NCBI GenBank assembly: GCA_002427465.1 | Contig: DIRC01000018.1 | Location: 3,580-67,579 of the forward strand | Source of the DNA: Clostridiales bacterium UBA5446 | Lineage (GTDB): Bacteria; Bacillota; Clostridia; Oscillospirales; Oscillospiraceae | Length of the DNA: 64,000 nt | Direction of reading: 5' to 3' | In this document: one piece after another, positions 18,233 to 26,976 of the stretch | How the letters are laid out: each line of letters begins with the position of its first letter | Numbering within the stretch: position 1 is the first letter of the stretch | The notes under the pieces: model-generated | What the model was told of the DNA's origin: nothing | Database searches by the model: none | What the model saw: the letters and a program-made list of their open reading frames with translations, nothing else | Program-made: the position numbers and the translations under genes

Positions 18233-18988
18233 ATGATCATCATCAAATCCCCAAGGAAAATAGAGCTTATGCGCCAGGCCGGTAAAATTACGGCAGGCGC
18301 CCGGACAGTAGCCCGCGAAATGGTCGCCCCGGGCGTGACAACCAGGGAAATCGACAGGGAGGTACACAAATTCATCACGAAATCCGGCGCCCAACCCACA
18401 TTTCTGGGGTATGGCGGATTCCCGGCAAGCGCGTGCGTTTCTGTGAATGATGAGGTTATCCACGGCATCCCCGGGCCGAAAGTGGTGCGCGAAGGCGATA
18501 TAGTCAGCCTGGATGTGGGCGCCACAATCAATGGCTACACCGGAGACTGCGCCGGAACCTTTCCCTGCGGCGAGGTATCGGCTGAGGCGAAAAGGCTTAT
18601 CGCAGTGACACGTCAGAGCTTTTTTGAGGGCCTTAAATTTGCGAGACAAGGATACAGAGTATCCGATATTGGGCACGCCATTCAGGAGTATGTGGAAAAA
18701 CACGGATATTCCGTGGTCAGGGCTTATGTAGGCCATGGCGTGGGGGCGGATCTCCATGAGGAACCGGAGGTTCCCAACTACGGCGCGCCGGGTCACGGGC
18801 CGAGACTGATTAAGGGAATGACTCTTGCCATCGAGCCGATGGTGAACGTAGGCGGGTACGATATCCGCATGCTGGATAATGAGTGGACGGTTGTGACCAA
18901 AGACGGAAGCCTTTCCGCCCACTATGAGAATACTGTTCTCATTACCGATGGCGAGCCTGAGATCCTGACAATGGCAGCGGATTTATGA
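18233..18988 (+). CDS. map: Type I methionine aminopeptidase
   Basis: A 251-residue metalloenzyme that removes the initiator Met. Metal ligands are visible in SLDVGATINGYTGDC (two Asp), GHGVG (His), IEPM (Glu) and HYENT (Glu). The ATG at 18233 follows the adk stop by one base and begins MIIIKSPRKIELMR, the normal family start. Confidence 0.97.
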   Translation: MIIIKSPRKIELMRQAGKITAGARTVAREMVAPGVTTREIDREVHKFITKSGAQPTFLGYGGFPASACVSVNDEVIHGIPGPKVVREGDIVSLDVGATINGYTGDCAGTFPCGEVSAEAKRLIAVTRQSFFEGLKFARQGYRVSDIGHAIQEYVEKHGYSVVRAYVGHGVGADLHEEPEVPNYGAPGHGPRLIKGMTLAIEPMVNVGGYDIRMLDNEWTVVTKDGSLSAHYENTVLITDGEPEILTMAADL

Positions 18989-19024
18989 TGGGCAAAGCCC
19001 GAACGACCAAGGAGGTTATTGAAC

Positions 19025-19243
19025 TTGGCTAAAGACGATGTAATCGAGCTTGAGGGCACGGTCGTCGAGTCCCTGCCCAATACGATGTTCAATGTGGATA
19101 TCGGCGGCGGCCATATCATATTGGCGCATATTTCAGGCAAGCTCAGAATGAATTTTATCAGGATACTTCCCGGCGACAAGGTCACGGTTCAGATGAGCCC
19201 GTATGATCTTTCCCGGGGCAGGATAACCTGGAGGACCAAGTAG
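19025..19243 (+). CDS. infA: Translation initiation factor IF-1
   Basis: A 72-residue OB-fold protein that binds the 30S A site during initiation. Starts with TTG at 19025 ([10 protein letters not shown] follows), 9 nt after AAGGAGG at 19009-19015; an in-frame TTG at 19019 is too close to the SD. The rare start codon is typical of weakly translated inf[21 protein letters not shown] is diagnostic. Confidence 0.96.
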   Translation: MAKDDVIELEGTVVESLPNTMFNVDIGGGHIILAHISGKLRMNFIRILPGDKVTVQMSPYDLSRGRITWRTK

Positions 19244-19283
19244 CGCGCGGCCGGCGGCTGCGGCTAAGATAGGAGGCACACAA

Positions 19284-19397
19284 ATGAAAGTAAGACCTTC
19301 GGTTAAACCTATGTGCGAAAAATGCAAGATCATTAAGCGCCATGGCAAGGTCATGGTGATCTGCGAAAACCCGAAGCATAAGCAGCGTCAGGGCTGA
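19284..19397 (+). CDS. rpmJ: 50S ribosomal protein L36, zinc-binding form
   Basis: A 37-residue bL36. It begins [11 protein letters not shown] and holds the Cys-Cys-Cys-His zinc set ([13 protein letters not shown]). AGGAGG at 19271-19276 precedes the ATG. It lies in the conserved position between infA and rpsM. Confidence 0.97.
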   Translation: MKVRPSVKPMCEKCKIIKRHGKVMVICENPKHKQRQG

Positions 19398-19503
19398 TTT
19401 CAAAATTACACACATCCGCGCGTAACGGAGGCTCCCTCCGGCGGGAATAAGTTTCCGTTATACAAAACGCGGATAACATCATTGAAAGGAATGATTGCGA
19501 AAG

Positions 19504-19872
19504 ATGGCACGTATAGCCGGCGTTGACCTGCCCAAGGACAAGAGGATCGAGATCGGTCTCACCTATGTCTATGGAATCGGCAGGACGAGCGCAAAAAAAA
19601 TACTCGAGGCAACCGGCATTAACCCCGATACCCGCGTAAAGGATCTCACCGATGAGGACGAGGCCAAGCTGCGCGAGTGCATTGATAAAAGTTTTATGGT
19701 CGAGGGCGACCTGCGCCGCAGCATGGCGTTGGACATTAAGCGTCTCACCGAGATCGGCAGCTACCGGGGCATGCGCCATAGAAAGGGCCTGCCTGTCCGC
19801 GGACAGAGAAGCAAGACAAACGCGCGCACCCGCAAGGGCCCGAAGCGCACAATCGCAAATAAGAGGAAGTAA
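19504..19872 (+). CDS. rpsM: 30S ribosomal protein S13
   Basis: A 122-residue uS13 of the 30S head. [22 protein letters not shown] and [15 protein letters not shown] are diagnostic. A TTG 9 bases upstream is in frame, but the ATG at 19504 gives the canonical start; AAAGGAATG precedes it. Confidence 0.97.
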   Translation: MARIAGVDLPKDKRIEIGLTYVYGIGRTSAKKILEATGINPDTRVKDLTDEDEAKLRECIDKSFMVEGDLRRSMALDIKRLTEIGSYRGMRHRKGLPVRGQRSKTNARTRKGPKRTIANKRK

Positions 19873-19886
19873 AGGAGGGATATGTA

Positions 19887-20282
19887 ATGGCAGCACCCAA
19901 GAAGAAAGTCCGCACTCGCCGCAGAGAGCGCAAAAATATTGAGAAGGGCCAGGTTCATATCAGTTCCTCCTTCAACAATACCATGGTAACCATCACCGAC
20001 ACCAACGGAAACGCCATTTCCTGGGCTTCCTCGGGAGGCATGGGCTTCCGCGGAAGCAAGAAAAGCACCCCATTCGCCTCTCAGACGGCCGCGGAAACGG
20101 CTGCGAAAGCTGCGATGGAGCACGGCCTTAAGACCGTTGAGGTCTTTGTCAAGGGTCCGGGTTCAGGCCGCGAGGCCGCTATCCGCGCCCTGCAGACCGC
20201 AGGCCTTGAGGTCACGATGATAAAGGACGTCACGCCGATACCCCACAACGGCTGCCGCCCGCCGAAGCGCCGTCGCGTGTAA
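19887..20282 (+). CDS. rpsK: 30S ribosomal protein S11
   Basis: A 131-residue uS11 of the platform. [15 protein letters not shown] and [16 protein letters not shown] are diagnostic. AAAGGAGGG upstream. Confidence 0.98.
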   Translation: MAAPKKKVRTRRRERKNIEKGQVHISSSFNNTMVTITDTNGNAISWASSGGMGFRGSKKSTPFASQTAAETAAKAAMEHGLKTVEVFVKGPGSGREAAIRALQTAGLEVTMIKDVTPIPHNGCRPPKRRRV

Positions 20283-20302
20283 GGAAGAGGAGGTAAGAGA
20301 TA

Positions 20303-20932
20303 ATGGCAAGATATACCGAAGCGGTCTGCCGGCAGTGCCGCAGGGAAGGACAGAAGCTTTTCCTGAAGGGGGACAGATGCTACACGCAGAAATGCGCCGT
20401 GGACGCCAGGCCGTATGCGCCCGGCCAGCATGGGCAGAACCGCCGCAGCAAAACCTCCGATTACGGCAAGCAGCTGCGTGAAAAGCAGAAGGCCAGAAGA
20501 TACTACGGCCTTCTTGAGAGCCAGTTTAAGGGCTATTTCGACATTGCTGAGCGGCGCCCTGGCCTGACCGGCGGGAACCTGCTTTCTATCTGCGAGAGCA
20601 GACTGGACAACGTGGTCTACCGTCTGGGCTTTGCCATGAGCCGGGCCGAGGCGCGCCAGATGGTCAATCACGGGCATTTCACCGTTAATGGCCGGAAGGT
20701 TAGCATCCCCAGCTTTCAGGTCAAGCCGGGAATGGTCATAACCCTCAGGGAAAAAAGTCGGAATCTTGAGAAAATCAAGGCCAATGCCGAGGCAAACGCC
20801 TTCCGCCAGCCCCCCAAATGGCTTGAATACGACGCCTCCAACATGATTGCGAAGGTCGCCGCAGTTCCCGCCAGAGAGGATATCGATCTGCCGATAGAAG
20901 AGCATCTCATTGTCGAGCTGTATTCCAAGTAA
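20303..20932 (+). CDS. rpsD: 30S ribosomal protein S4, zinc form
   Basis: A 209-residue uS4, 30S assembly initiator and, in Bacillus, an autoregulator of translation. The S4 RNA-binding domain is in [15 protein letters not shown] and [12 protein letters not shown]. The N-terminus has four cysteines (CRQC, CYTQKC), the zinc-binding type. GAGGAGGTAAG upstream. Confidence 0.97.
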   Translation: MARYTEAVCRQCRREGQKLFLKGDRCYTQKCAVDARPYAPGQHGQNRRSKTSDYGKQLREKQKARRYYGLLESQFKGYFDIAERRPGLTGGNLLSICESRLDNVVYRLGFAMSRAEARQMVNHGHFTVNGRKVSIPSFQVKPGMVITLREKSRNLEKIKANAEANAFRQPPKWLEYDASNMIAKVAAVPAREDIDLPIEEHLIVELYSK

Positions 20933-21008
20933 ACGGTAAACCCTCAATTGGTAAGCTGAAAACCTCAGCGCTCCCATGCGCGAATTATTAAAAGGAGGGT
21001 TAGTTCAC

Positions 21009-21959
21009 ATGATTGAAATAGAAAAGCCTCGCATCGAATGTATTGAGACCCCGATGGACGATTCATACGGCAAATATGTCATCGAGCCTCTTGAGCGTGG
21101 CTACGGCACGACCCTGGGCAACTCTCTTCGCAGAGTACTTCTGTCCTCGCTTCCCGGAACCGCCGTTACGTCGATCCGGATTGCGGGCATCCAACATGAA
21201 TTTTCTACAATTCCCGGCGTGAAGGAGGATGTTACCGAGATCGTCCTGAACGTCAAGGGTATCATAGCCAGGCTTCACAGGGAAGGGCCAAAGACGGTGT
21301 ACCTGGAAGCGTCCGGAGAGGGAGACATCAAGGCCGGGGACATCAAGGCCGACGCCGAAGTTGAGGTCCTTAACCCGGAGCTGCATATCGCAACCCTGGG
21401 GCCGGACGGCGCGCTCTCCATGGAACTCACCATCGATCATGGCCGCGGATATGTCCAGGCGGAGAAGAACAAACCGCCTCAAACCGTCATCGGAACGATT
21501 CCCGTGGACTCTATTTACACCCCGGTGCTTAAAGTCAATTATGCCGTTGAGAATACCCGTGTCGGGAATCAGACGGACTTTGACAAGCTTACAATCGAGG
21601 TCTGGACCGACAAGACGATTTTACCCCGGGACGCCTTGTCCCTGGGGGCCAAGATCCTTGTTGACCATTTTACACTGTTCACGGATCTGTCCGATACCAT
21701 CGGAAGCAAATCGACCGTTGTTGAAAAGGTGGAGACCCAGCGTGATAAGGTTCTTGAGATGACCATCGAGGAGCTGGATCTTTCGGTGCGAAGCTTTAAT
21801 TGCCTCAAGCGTGCGAATATCAATACCGTCGAGGATCTGATCAGCAAGACCCAGGACGAGATGATCAAAGTCCGTAACCTTGGCCGCAAATCCCTTGAAG
21901 AGGTTGAGCACAAGCTCGCCATGATGGGGCTTGCTCTGGCCAGTGATGATAACCAGTAG
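21009..21959 (+). CDS. rpoA: RNA polymerase alpha subunit
   Basis: A 316-residue alpha subunit. The N-terminal dimerisation domain has [17 protein letters not shown]; the C-terminal domain has [17 protein letters not shown] and [11 protein letters not shown], which bind UP elements and activators. The frame opens at 20976, but the ATG at 21009 is preceded by AAAGGAGGG and starts MIEIEKP as in relatives. Confidence 0.98.
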   Translation: MIEIEKPRIECIETPMDDSYGKYVIEPLERGYGTTLGNSLRRVLLSSLPGTAVTSIRIAGIQHEFSTIPGVKEDVTEIVLNVKGIIARLHREGPKTVYLEASGEGDIKAGDIKADAEVEVLNPELHIATLGPDGALSMELTIDHGRGYVQAEKNKPPQTVIGTIPVDSIYTPVLKVNYAVENTRVGNQTDFDKLTIEVWTDKTILPRDALSLGAKILVDHFTLFTDLSDTIGSKSTVVEKVETQRDKVLEMTIEELDLSVRSFNCLKRANINTVEDLISKTQDEMIKVRNLGRKSLEEVEHKLAMMGLALASDDNQ

Positions 21960-22027
21960 GGCGGGAGTGTCATCCCGCCGCGCGAACCAAGCGCAGGCTC
22001 CAATTAGCCGATAAGGAGGAAACCACA

Positions 22028-22369
22028 ATGCCCGGTACAAGAAAACTCGGCAAGCCTACCGCAGCACGCATGGCGATGCTTCGCCAGCAGGTCACGGATC
22101 TTTTGGATCTGGGCCGCATGGAGACCACCGTCACGCGGGCCAAGGAGATCAGGCCCCTTGCCGAGAAGATGATTACTCTTGGGAAGAAGAAGGACATGGC
22201 GGCCTACCGTCAGGCCCTCAGCTTCATTACCCGCGAGGATGTTGCCAAGAAGGTGTTCGACGAGATCGCACCCAAGTACGAGGCGCGTGCAGGCGGATAT
22301 ACCCGCATCACTCGCACCGGTCCCCGCCGGGGCGACGCCGCCGAGATGGCCGTCATCGAGCTGGTATAA
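22028..22369 (+). CDS. rplQ: 50S ribosomal protein L17
   Basis: A 113-residue bL17 near the tunnel exit. [28 protein letters not shown] and [15 protein letters not shown] are typical. AAGGAGG at 22014-22020. Last gene of the supercluster, followed within 10 bp by a strong terminator. Confidence 0.97.
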   Translation: MPGTRKLGKPTAARMAMLRQQVTDLLDLGRMETTVTRAKEIRPLAEKMITLGKKKDMAAYRQALSFITREDVAKKVFDEIAPKYEARAGGYTRITRTGPRRGDAAEMAVIELV

Positions 22370-22377
22370 TAAACAAA

Positions 22378-22404
22378 AGCGCCGGACTGTATCCGGCGCT
22401 TTTT
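22378..22404 (+). terminator. Bidirectional intrinsic terminator between rplQ and spoVAC
   Basis: AGCGCCGGA and TCCGGCGCT form a perfect 9-bp stem with a 5-nt loop, followed by TTTTT. On the other strand the stem is followed by TTTTG, so it can also end the convergent spoVAC transcript. Confidence 0.9.
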
Positions 22405-22423
22405 ACATTTTAGCTTACAGGCG

Positions 22424-22867
22424 TCACGAGACGCCGAAAAGGATGAGAATCAGTCCGTATATCACGCTGGCGGAAACGCCGAAAACGATGACCGGACCGG
22501 CGATCGCAAACATCTTGGCGGCCATGCCGGTTACAAACCCCTCGCTCTTGAACTCCAGGGCGGGGGAGACGACAGAGTTTGCAAATCCGGTAATCGGCAC
22601 CAGTGTACCCGCGCCGGCGAACTTGGCGATATCGTCATAAATACCGATGCCGGTAAGAAACGCGCCGAGGAAGATCAGGGATATGGAAGCCGCCGTTCCA
22701 GCGGTTTTGCTGTCCAGCCCCAGGGCCTTGCCGGCGTCGGAGATGGACTGGCCGACGCAGCATATGATCCCGCCGATAAGAAATGCCCGAAACAGATTGC
22801 CCAGCATTGGCGACGGCGGCGACTTTTTTTTCACATATTCCCCGTATTGCTCGTTTGTCATTTTCAT
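22424..22867 (-). CDS. spoVAC: Stage V sporulation protein AC
   Basis: A 147-residue membrane protein of the SpoVA channel that imports dipicolinic acid into the forespore and releases it at germination. Family features: a short hydrophilic N-terminus (NEQYGEYVKKKSP), GGIICCVGQ, GVYD-like GIYDDIAKFAGAG, and TGFANSVVSPALEFKSEGFVTG. About four hydrophobic segments. The ATG at 22867 follows GGGGTG; an in-frame ATG 6 bases later is an alternative. Usually this gene heads a spoVAC-AD-AE operon; here it stands alone between two terminators. Forespore (sigma-G) expression is expected but no clear promoter was found. Confidence 0.93.
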   Translation of the reverse strand: MKMTNEQYGEYVKKKSPPSPMLGNLFRAFLIGGIICCVGQSISDAGKALGLDSKTAGTAASISLIFLGAFLTGIGIYDDIAKFAGAGTLVPITGFANSVVSPALEFKSEGFVTGMAAKMFAIAGPVIVFGVSASVIYGLILILFGVS

Positions 22868-22898
22868 TACCAGCACCCCTTTTGTATCGGTTATGGAG

Positions 22899-22933
22899 AA
22901 AAAATCCCCTTCGCGAATAGTCTCCCGCGAAGG
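22899..22933 (-). terminator. Terminator-like hairpin just upstream of spoVAC
   Basis: On the minus strand CCTTCGCG and CGCGAAGG form an 8-bp stem with a 10-nt loop, followed by GGA and six T. It ends 32 bp before the spoVAC start. It could end the upstream gene at 23165-23572 or act as an attenuator in a spoVAC leader. Confidence 0.6.
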
Positions 22934-22939
22934 AGCAGT

Positions 22940-22974
22940 AATATACCATAATCGCGCAGCGATTATGGTATATT
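22940..22974. repeat. Perfect 16-bp inverted repeat with 3-nt loop
   Basis: The arms at 22940-22955 and 22959-22974 (AATATACCATAATCGC and its exact complement) are separated by GCA. AT-rich and symmetrical, without a long T-run. It lies between the gene at 23165 and spoVAC. It may be an operator or a weak terminator. Confidence 0.75.
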
Positions 22975-23164
22975 GTTTAATCATTTTCGGTTTCCCGTCA
23001 GGGATGAGAAAATGGACTTGAGCTAAAAGTTAATAGCCGATTTGCGGATTTTCGACTATGATACCATAGGGCAATGCACCGCAAGTCTAAAGCCGGCAAA
23101 AAATCGCCTTACCTGTTGCTGAATGAGACGCGGCCCGTCGAAGTTTCCACACTTGGCCGATTCG

Positions 23165-23572
23165 TCATATATCCACCGACAGGTTCGCGATGCCGTTGTT
23201 TTCAAATTCCGATATATATTCATCCATGCGGGCGGTAAGCTCGGTGAAGTCATCCGGGTCAGTATCTTCAAGGTGCATATCCCGCCTGGCCAGTTCCTCC
23301 GCCAGAATGTCGAAGAATACGGCATCCTCATAATCTGCAATCGCCTCGTGTATTCCGCCCTCCTCAAAGGCCTTGGATGGGAACACATGGCCGTGCCAAG
23401 TCCGATACAGCTCTTTCATTCCGGTTCTGGCACACAGGGCGAAAAGTTTTTCTTGGACAAAATCGTAGTCCTCAAAACGGTCGTCGCCGCGTGTGGAATT
23501 GAGCACCCAATTTCCAATATACACCATATCCAGCAGGCGGCGAAATTCCTTGTCGGTCAGTTCGATGTTCAT
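23165..23572 (-). CDS. Hypothetical acidic protein, 135 residues
   Basis: I do not recognise the family. The protein is soluble, rich in Asp and Glu, with predicted helical stretches (LTDKEFRRLLDMVYIGNW, TELTARMDEYISEFE) and no signal or membrane segment. The ATG at 23572 is preceded by GGAGGG about 11 bases upstream, and a TATAAT-like -10 lies further up near 23605. It is a single gene divergent from murI. Codon use resembles its neighbours, so it is probably a real native gene. Confidence 0.75.
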   Translation of the reverse strand: MNIELTDKEFRRLLDMVYIGNWVLNSTRGDDRFEDYDFVQEKLFALCARTGMKELYRTWHGHVFPSKAFEEGGIHEAIADYEDAVFFDILAEELARRDMHLEDTDPDDFTELTARMDEYISEFENNGIANLSVDI

Positions 23573-23653
23573 TACGTAATGCCCTCCTTTCCGGAGTGGT
23601 CCGGCATTACTATTATAACAAGACGTGAACGGAAATTCTACTCTAATTTTGCC

Positions 23654-23682
23654 TTGAAATAATCAGTGACATAGATTATTAT
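23654..23682 (+). promoter_or_regulatory. Candidate sigma-A promoter of murI
   Basis: TTGAAA at 23654-23659, 17-bp spacer, TATTAT at 23677-23682; a further TATACT lies just downstream. About 45 bp before the murI start. Confidence 0.5.
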
Positions 23683-23725
23683 TATACTTTGTACCCTATA
23701 TTTGTATGCATATCGGAGGCGGCTG

Positions 23726-24541
23726 ATGGATAACAGACCAATAGGCATTTTTGATTCCGGCGTGGGCGGTCTGACTGCACTTAAAGCCCTGCGGGATCTT
23801 CTGCCCGGCGAGGACACCATTTATTTCGGCGATTCCGGACGAATGCCCTATGGCGGCCGTCCCAGGGAGGAGCTTCTTAAAATTGCGGAGCAGGATGCGG
23901 AGTTTTTGGGCCGGCAGAATGTGAAAGCCATCCTGGCGGCCTGCGGGACCACAGATTCAAATGCGCTGCCACACCTGCAAGCCATCTTCGACATTCCGGT
24001 TTTCGGCGTCATCGCTCCTGCCGCTGCAGCGGCCGCAGCGGCGACGCGGTCCGGGAGCATCGGGGTCATTTCTACGGAGGCCACTGCCAGAAGCGGCGCT
24101 TACAGCCGGGCGCTTCTGGCTATCGATCCGTCGCTGCGGGTCATCACCCGGGGCTGCCCGCTGATCGCGCCTCTCAGCGAAGCCGGGCATACGGATAAGG
24201 ACGATCCGGAGCTTCGCAGCGCTCTGGCGGAGTATCTGGCGGACATTGCTGACGAAAAGATGGATACGCTGCTTCTGGGCTGCACTCACTATCCTCTGGT
24301 ATCCGACGCCATCTCGGATTTCGTGGGCGGCGCGGTTACGCTGATAGATTGCGGCGCGGAGGGCGCTTCGGCGCTTGCGCGGTATCTTTTCACAAATGAT
24401 ATGCTTTCCGGGGATTCCCGTGGGGGCCGGGCGACATACTATACTAGTGGAAACGAAAAAGCGTTTGCTTCCGTCGCGGGGATTTTTCTTGGCGGAAGCA
24501 TTGCGGATTCGGTCCGCGGCATCGCGCCTTTTAAGCTTTGA
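23726..24541 (+). CDS. murI: Glutamate racemase
   Basis: A 271-residue enzyme interconverting L- and D-glutamate for peptidoglycan. GIFDSGVGGL at the start and the two catalytic cysteines, C73 in ACGTTDSNAL and C186 in LGCTHYPL, are present. The first active-site motif is usually ACNTxS; here Gly replaces the Asn after the Cys, a variant I cannot place exactly. The ATG at 23726 follows CGGAGGCGG. The stop codon overlaps the -35 box of the next promoter. Confidence 0.92.
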   Translation: MDNRPIGIFDSGVGGLTALKALRDLLPGEDTIYFGDSGRMPYGGRPREELLKIAEQDAEFLGRQNVKAILAACGTTDSNALPHLQAIFDIPVFGVIAPAAAAAAAATRSGSIGVISTEATARSGAYSRALLAIDPSLRVITRGCPLIAPLSEAGHTDKDDPELRSALAEYLADIADEKMDTLLLGCTHYPLVSDAISDFVGGAVTLIDCGAEGASALARYLFTNDMLSGDSRGGRATYYTSGNEKAFASVAGIFLGGSIADSVRGIAPFKL

Positions 24542-24566
24542 CACAGGTCCGGCATTATATTATAAT
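24538..24566 (+). promoter_or_regulatory. Perfect-consensus sigma-A promoter of the DUF1934-argS unit
   Basis: TTGACA at 24538-24543 and TATAAT at 24561-24566 with exactly 17 bp between: a full match to the consensus at both boxes. The -35 contains the murI stop codon (24539-24541). Transcription would start near 24573, about 27 nt before the next start codon. Confidence 0.85.
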
Positions 24567-24599
24567 GCGATAAACCAACGGAATAATGAGGTCATCATC

Positions 24600-25031
24600 A
24601 TGAAAAATGTTATCATATCCATAAAAGGCACACAAAATTTTATCCAGGACCCCAGCGATACCGTGGAACTGGTAACCGACGGGAAATACACGTACGCGGA
24701 CGGCCGGGGCGAGCTTACTTATATGGAGAGCGAGCTTACAGGCATGGAAGGTACGAAGACATCCTTTATCTTTACACCCAACGAGGTCATTCTCTCCCGG
24801 GAAGGCACCCTGACAAGCCGGATGGTCTTCCGGGAGGGGAAGAAAAACACCTTTCTGTATGATACGCCCTTCGGCTCGGCGACCATGGGGCTGGACACCC
24901 ACAGGATCACCTCCAGCCTGGGACCCAAGGGCGGGGACATGCAGATCGATTATATTGTAGATTTCGATCACGCCATGGTGGGGCGAAACAGCTTTCATAT
25001 TAACGTCAAAGAGCAGGGAGGGATAAACTGA
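24600..25031 (+). CDS. DUF1934 (YwiB-like) beta-barrel protein
   Basis: A 143-residue protein of the DUF1934 family, a lipocalin-like small beta-barrel of unknown function. Recognised by the alternating beta pattern, TSRMVFREGKKNTFLYDTPFG and the final DYIVDFD region. The ATG at 24600 follows AATGAGG; the frame is open upstream inside murI but is not family-like there. Its stop overlaps the argS start (TGATG). The pairing of ywiB with argS is also found in Bacillus, so a link to translation or cell wall is possible but unproven. Confidence 0.85.
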   Translation: MKNVIISIKGTQNFIQDPSDTVELVTDGKYTYADGRGELTYMESELTGMEGTKTSFIFTPNEVILSREGTLTSRMVFREGKKNTFLYDTPFGSATMGLDTHRITSSLGPKGGDMQIDYIVDFDHAMVGRNSFHINVKEQGGIN

Positions 25032-26776
25032 TGCGCAATCTTGTGGCGGACGCCAAGGGTGCCATCGGGGATATTATCACGGCGGCATATGCCGGAGCCG
25101 TCCGGAACGGGGCGCTGCCCGGCGGCGCCGAGATATCCGGGACGGTAGAGATCCCAAAGGATGCGGCAAACGGGGATTTTGCTGCGAACCACGCTATGGC
25201 CTGCGCCAAGGCGCTGCGCCTTCCGCCCAGAAAAATTGCCGAGTCACTTGTCGCTGAGATGGTTTTTGATGGAAGCTGGTTCGCTTCGGCGGAGGTTGCC
25301 GGCCCGGGCTTTATCAATTTCCGACTTTCCGCCGGCTGGTATGCCGACGTCATCGCGGCGATTGAGGCGGAAGGGGCCGATTATGGGCGGTCCGGCGCGC
25401 TGTCCGGCCAGAAGATCATGGTGGAGTTTGTATCGGCAAATCCCACGGGGCCGATGCATATGGGCAATGCCCGGGGCGGCGTTTTGGGCGATACCCTTGC
25501 CGAGGTTCTGAGCAGGGCGGGGGCCGACGTCCGCCGTGAGTTTTATGTCAATGATTCCGGAAATCAGATAGAAAAGTTTGCTCTGTCCATTGAGGCGCGG
25601 TACTTACAGCTGATAGAAGGCGAGGAGGCGGTGCCGTTTCCTGAAGATGGATACCAGGGCGACGATATCCGGGAACTTGCCAGGCTTTTCCGCGAAAAGC
25701 ACGGCGACGCCGCCGCCAGGGAGCCGGAAACGATCCGCAGACAGGCTTTGGCGGCCTTCGGGCTTTCCTGCAACCTTCCGAAAATGAAGACGGATCTGGC
25801 CAGGTATCGGATTAAGTATGACCTGTGGTTCAACGAATCCTCCATGTACGATTCCGGTTATGTGGCCCAGACGGCGGCTCTGCTCACCGAGAAGGGATAT
25901 ACCTATGAGAAGGACGGGGCACTTTGGTTCCGGACATCGGAGATATTGGCCGATAACCTGATTAAAGCGGGAAAGAGCCGGGCATATATCGAAAAGCTCG
26001 ACCTGAAGGACGATGTGCTCAGGCGGGCCAACGGCTTCTATACCTATTTCGCCTCGGACATCGCCTATCACCGGAACAAATTTAAAGAGCGCGGCTTTGA
26101 CCGGGTCATCAATATCTGGGGAGCCGATCATCATGGCCATGTGGCCCGGCTAAAGGGGGCAATGGACGCCCTGGGGCTGGATGGCGAGAACCGGCTGGAT
26201 ATCGTACTTATCCAACTTGTGCGCCTGACCCGGAACGGTGAGGCAGTGCGTATGTCCAAACGCACGGGCAAGGCGATTTCACTTTCCGATCTTCTTGATG
26301 AAATCCCCGTTGACGCGGCGCGCTGGTTTTTTAATTCCAAGCCAGAATCCCAGATGGATTTTGACCTTGATCTTGCCGTGAGGCAGGACAGCGAGAATCC
26401 TGTTTATTATGTCCAGTATGCCCACGCGCGCATATGCTCGCTGATCGCGAATCTGGCCGAGGATGGGCATCCCATGCCCCGGGCCGCGGAAATTGACGCG
26501 TCGGCGCTTGAAACGGGCTTCGAGAGGGAGCTGATCAAATCCCTGGCCGGGCTGCCCGATGAGATCCGCCACGCGGCGGAGGATCGGGATCCCAGCCGGA
26601 TAAACCGGTATGTGACGGAGCTGGCCGCCCGGTTTCACAAGTTCTATAACGCCTGCCGCATAAAGGACGCGGAGCCGGGCGTTTTGGAAGCGCGGCTGAA
26701 GCTGGCCGAATCGGTAAAGCGCGTAATTTCGGTTTCCCTTGGAATACTGGGAGTCTCCGCACCGGAGAAAATGTGA
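25031..26776 (+). CDS. argS: Arginyl-tRNA synthetase
   Basis: A 581-residue class Ia synthetase charging tRNA-Arg. The HIGH motif appears as HMGN at H143 (PTGPMHMGNARGG), the KMSK motif as RMSKR at about 407-411. The N-terminal Add-1 domain and C-terminal anticodon-binding DALR domain (ending AESVKRVISVSLGILGV) are complete. Translation is probably coupled to the DUF1934 gene through the ATGA overlap. A strong terminator follows. Confidence 0.97.
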   Translation: MRNLVADAKGAIGDIITAAYAGAVRNGALPGGAEISGTVEIPKDAANGDFAANHAMACAKALRLPPRKIAESLVAEMVFDGSWFASAEVAGPGFINFRLSAGWYADVIAAIEAEGADYGRSGALSGQKIMVEFVSANPTGPMHMGNARGGVLGDTLAEVLSRAGADVRREFYVNDSGNQIEKFALSIEARYLQLIEGEEAVPFPEDGYQGDDIRELARLFREKHGDAAAREPETIRRQALAAFGLSCNLPKMKTDLARYRIKYDLWFNESSMYDSGYVAQTAALLTEKGYTYEKDGALWFRTSEILADNLIKAGKSRAYIEKLDLKDDVLRRANGFYTYFASDIAYHRNKFKERGFDRVINIWGADHHGHVARLKGAMDALGLDGENRLDIVLIQLVRLTRNGEAVRMSKRTGKAISLSDLLDEIPVDAARWFFNSKPESQMDFDLDLAVRQDSENPVYYVQYAHARICSLIANLAEDGHPMPRAAEIDASALETGFERELIKSLAGLPDEIRHAAEDRDPSRINRYVTELAARFHKFYNACRIKDAEPGVLEARLKLAESVKRVISVSLGILGVSAPEKM

Positions 26777-26798
26777 GGCGGCTGACGGTAAAAACAAA

Positions 26799-26830
26799 AA
26801 ACTCTCCCGCTTTCGGCGGGGGAGTTTTTT
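26799..26830 (+). terminator. Intrinsic terminator after argS
   Basis: AACTCTCCCGC pairs with GCGGGGGAGTT (one wobble) around a TTTCG loop, followed by six T. Confidence 0.92.
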
Positions 26831-26931
26831 GATAAGGGAACAGAAGAAAAAGATTCGTTGGATGAGGAAAGAATAATGTTATCAATTTAACGATCTATGG
26901 GCATAATAACACGGGTTTCGACATTTGTAAA

Positions 26932-26976
26932 GGGGATAAATGAAAAATGTTAAAAATTTATTTTTCATTTATCCCC
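26932..26976 (-). terminator. Perfect 17-bp inverted repeat overlapping the spmB stop codon
   Basis: Arms at 26932-26948 and 26960-26976 are exact complements with an 11-nt AT-rich loop. The spmB TAA (26969-26971) lies inside one arm. On the minus strand the stem ends in CCCC and is followed by TTTAC, so it may be a terminator with a weak T-run, or a 3' protective hairpin. Confidence 0.6.
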
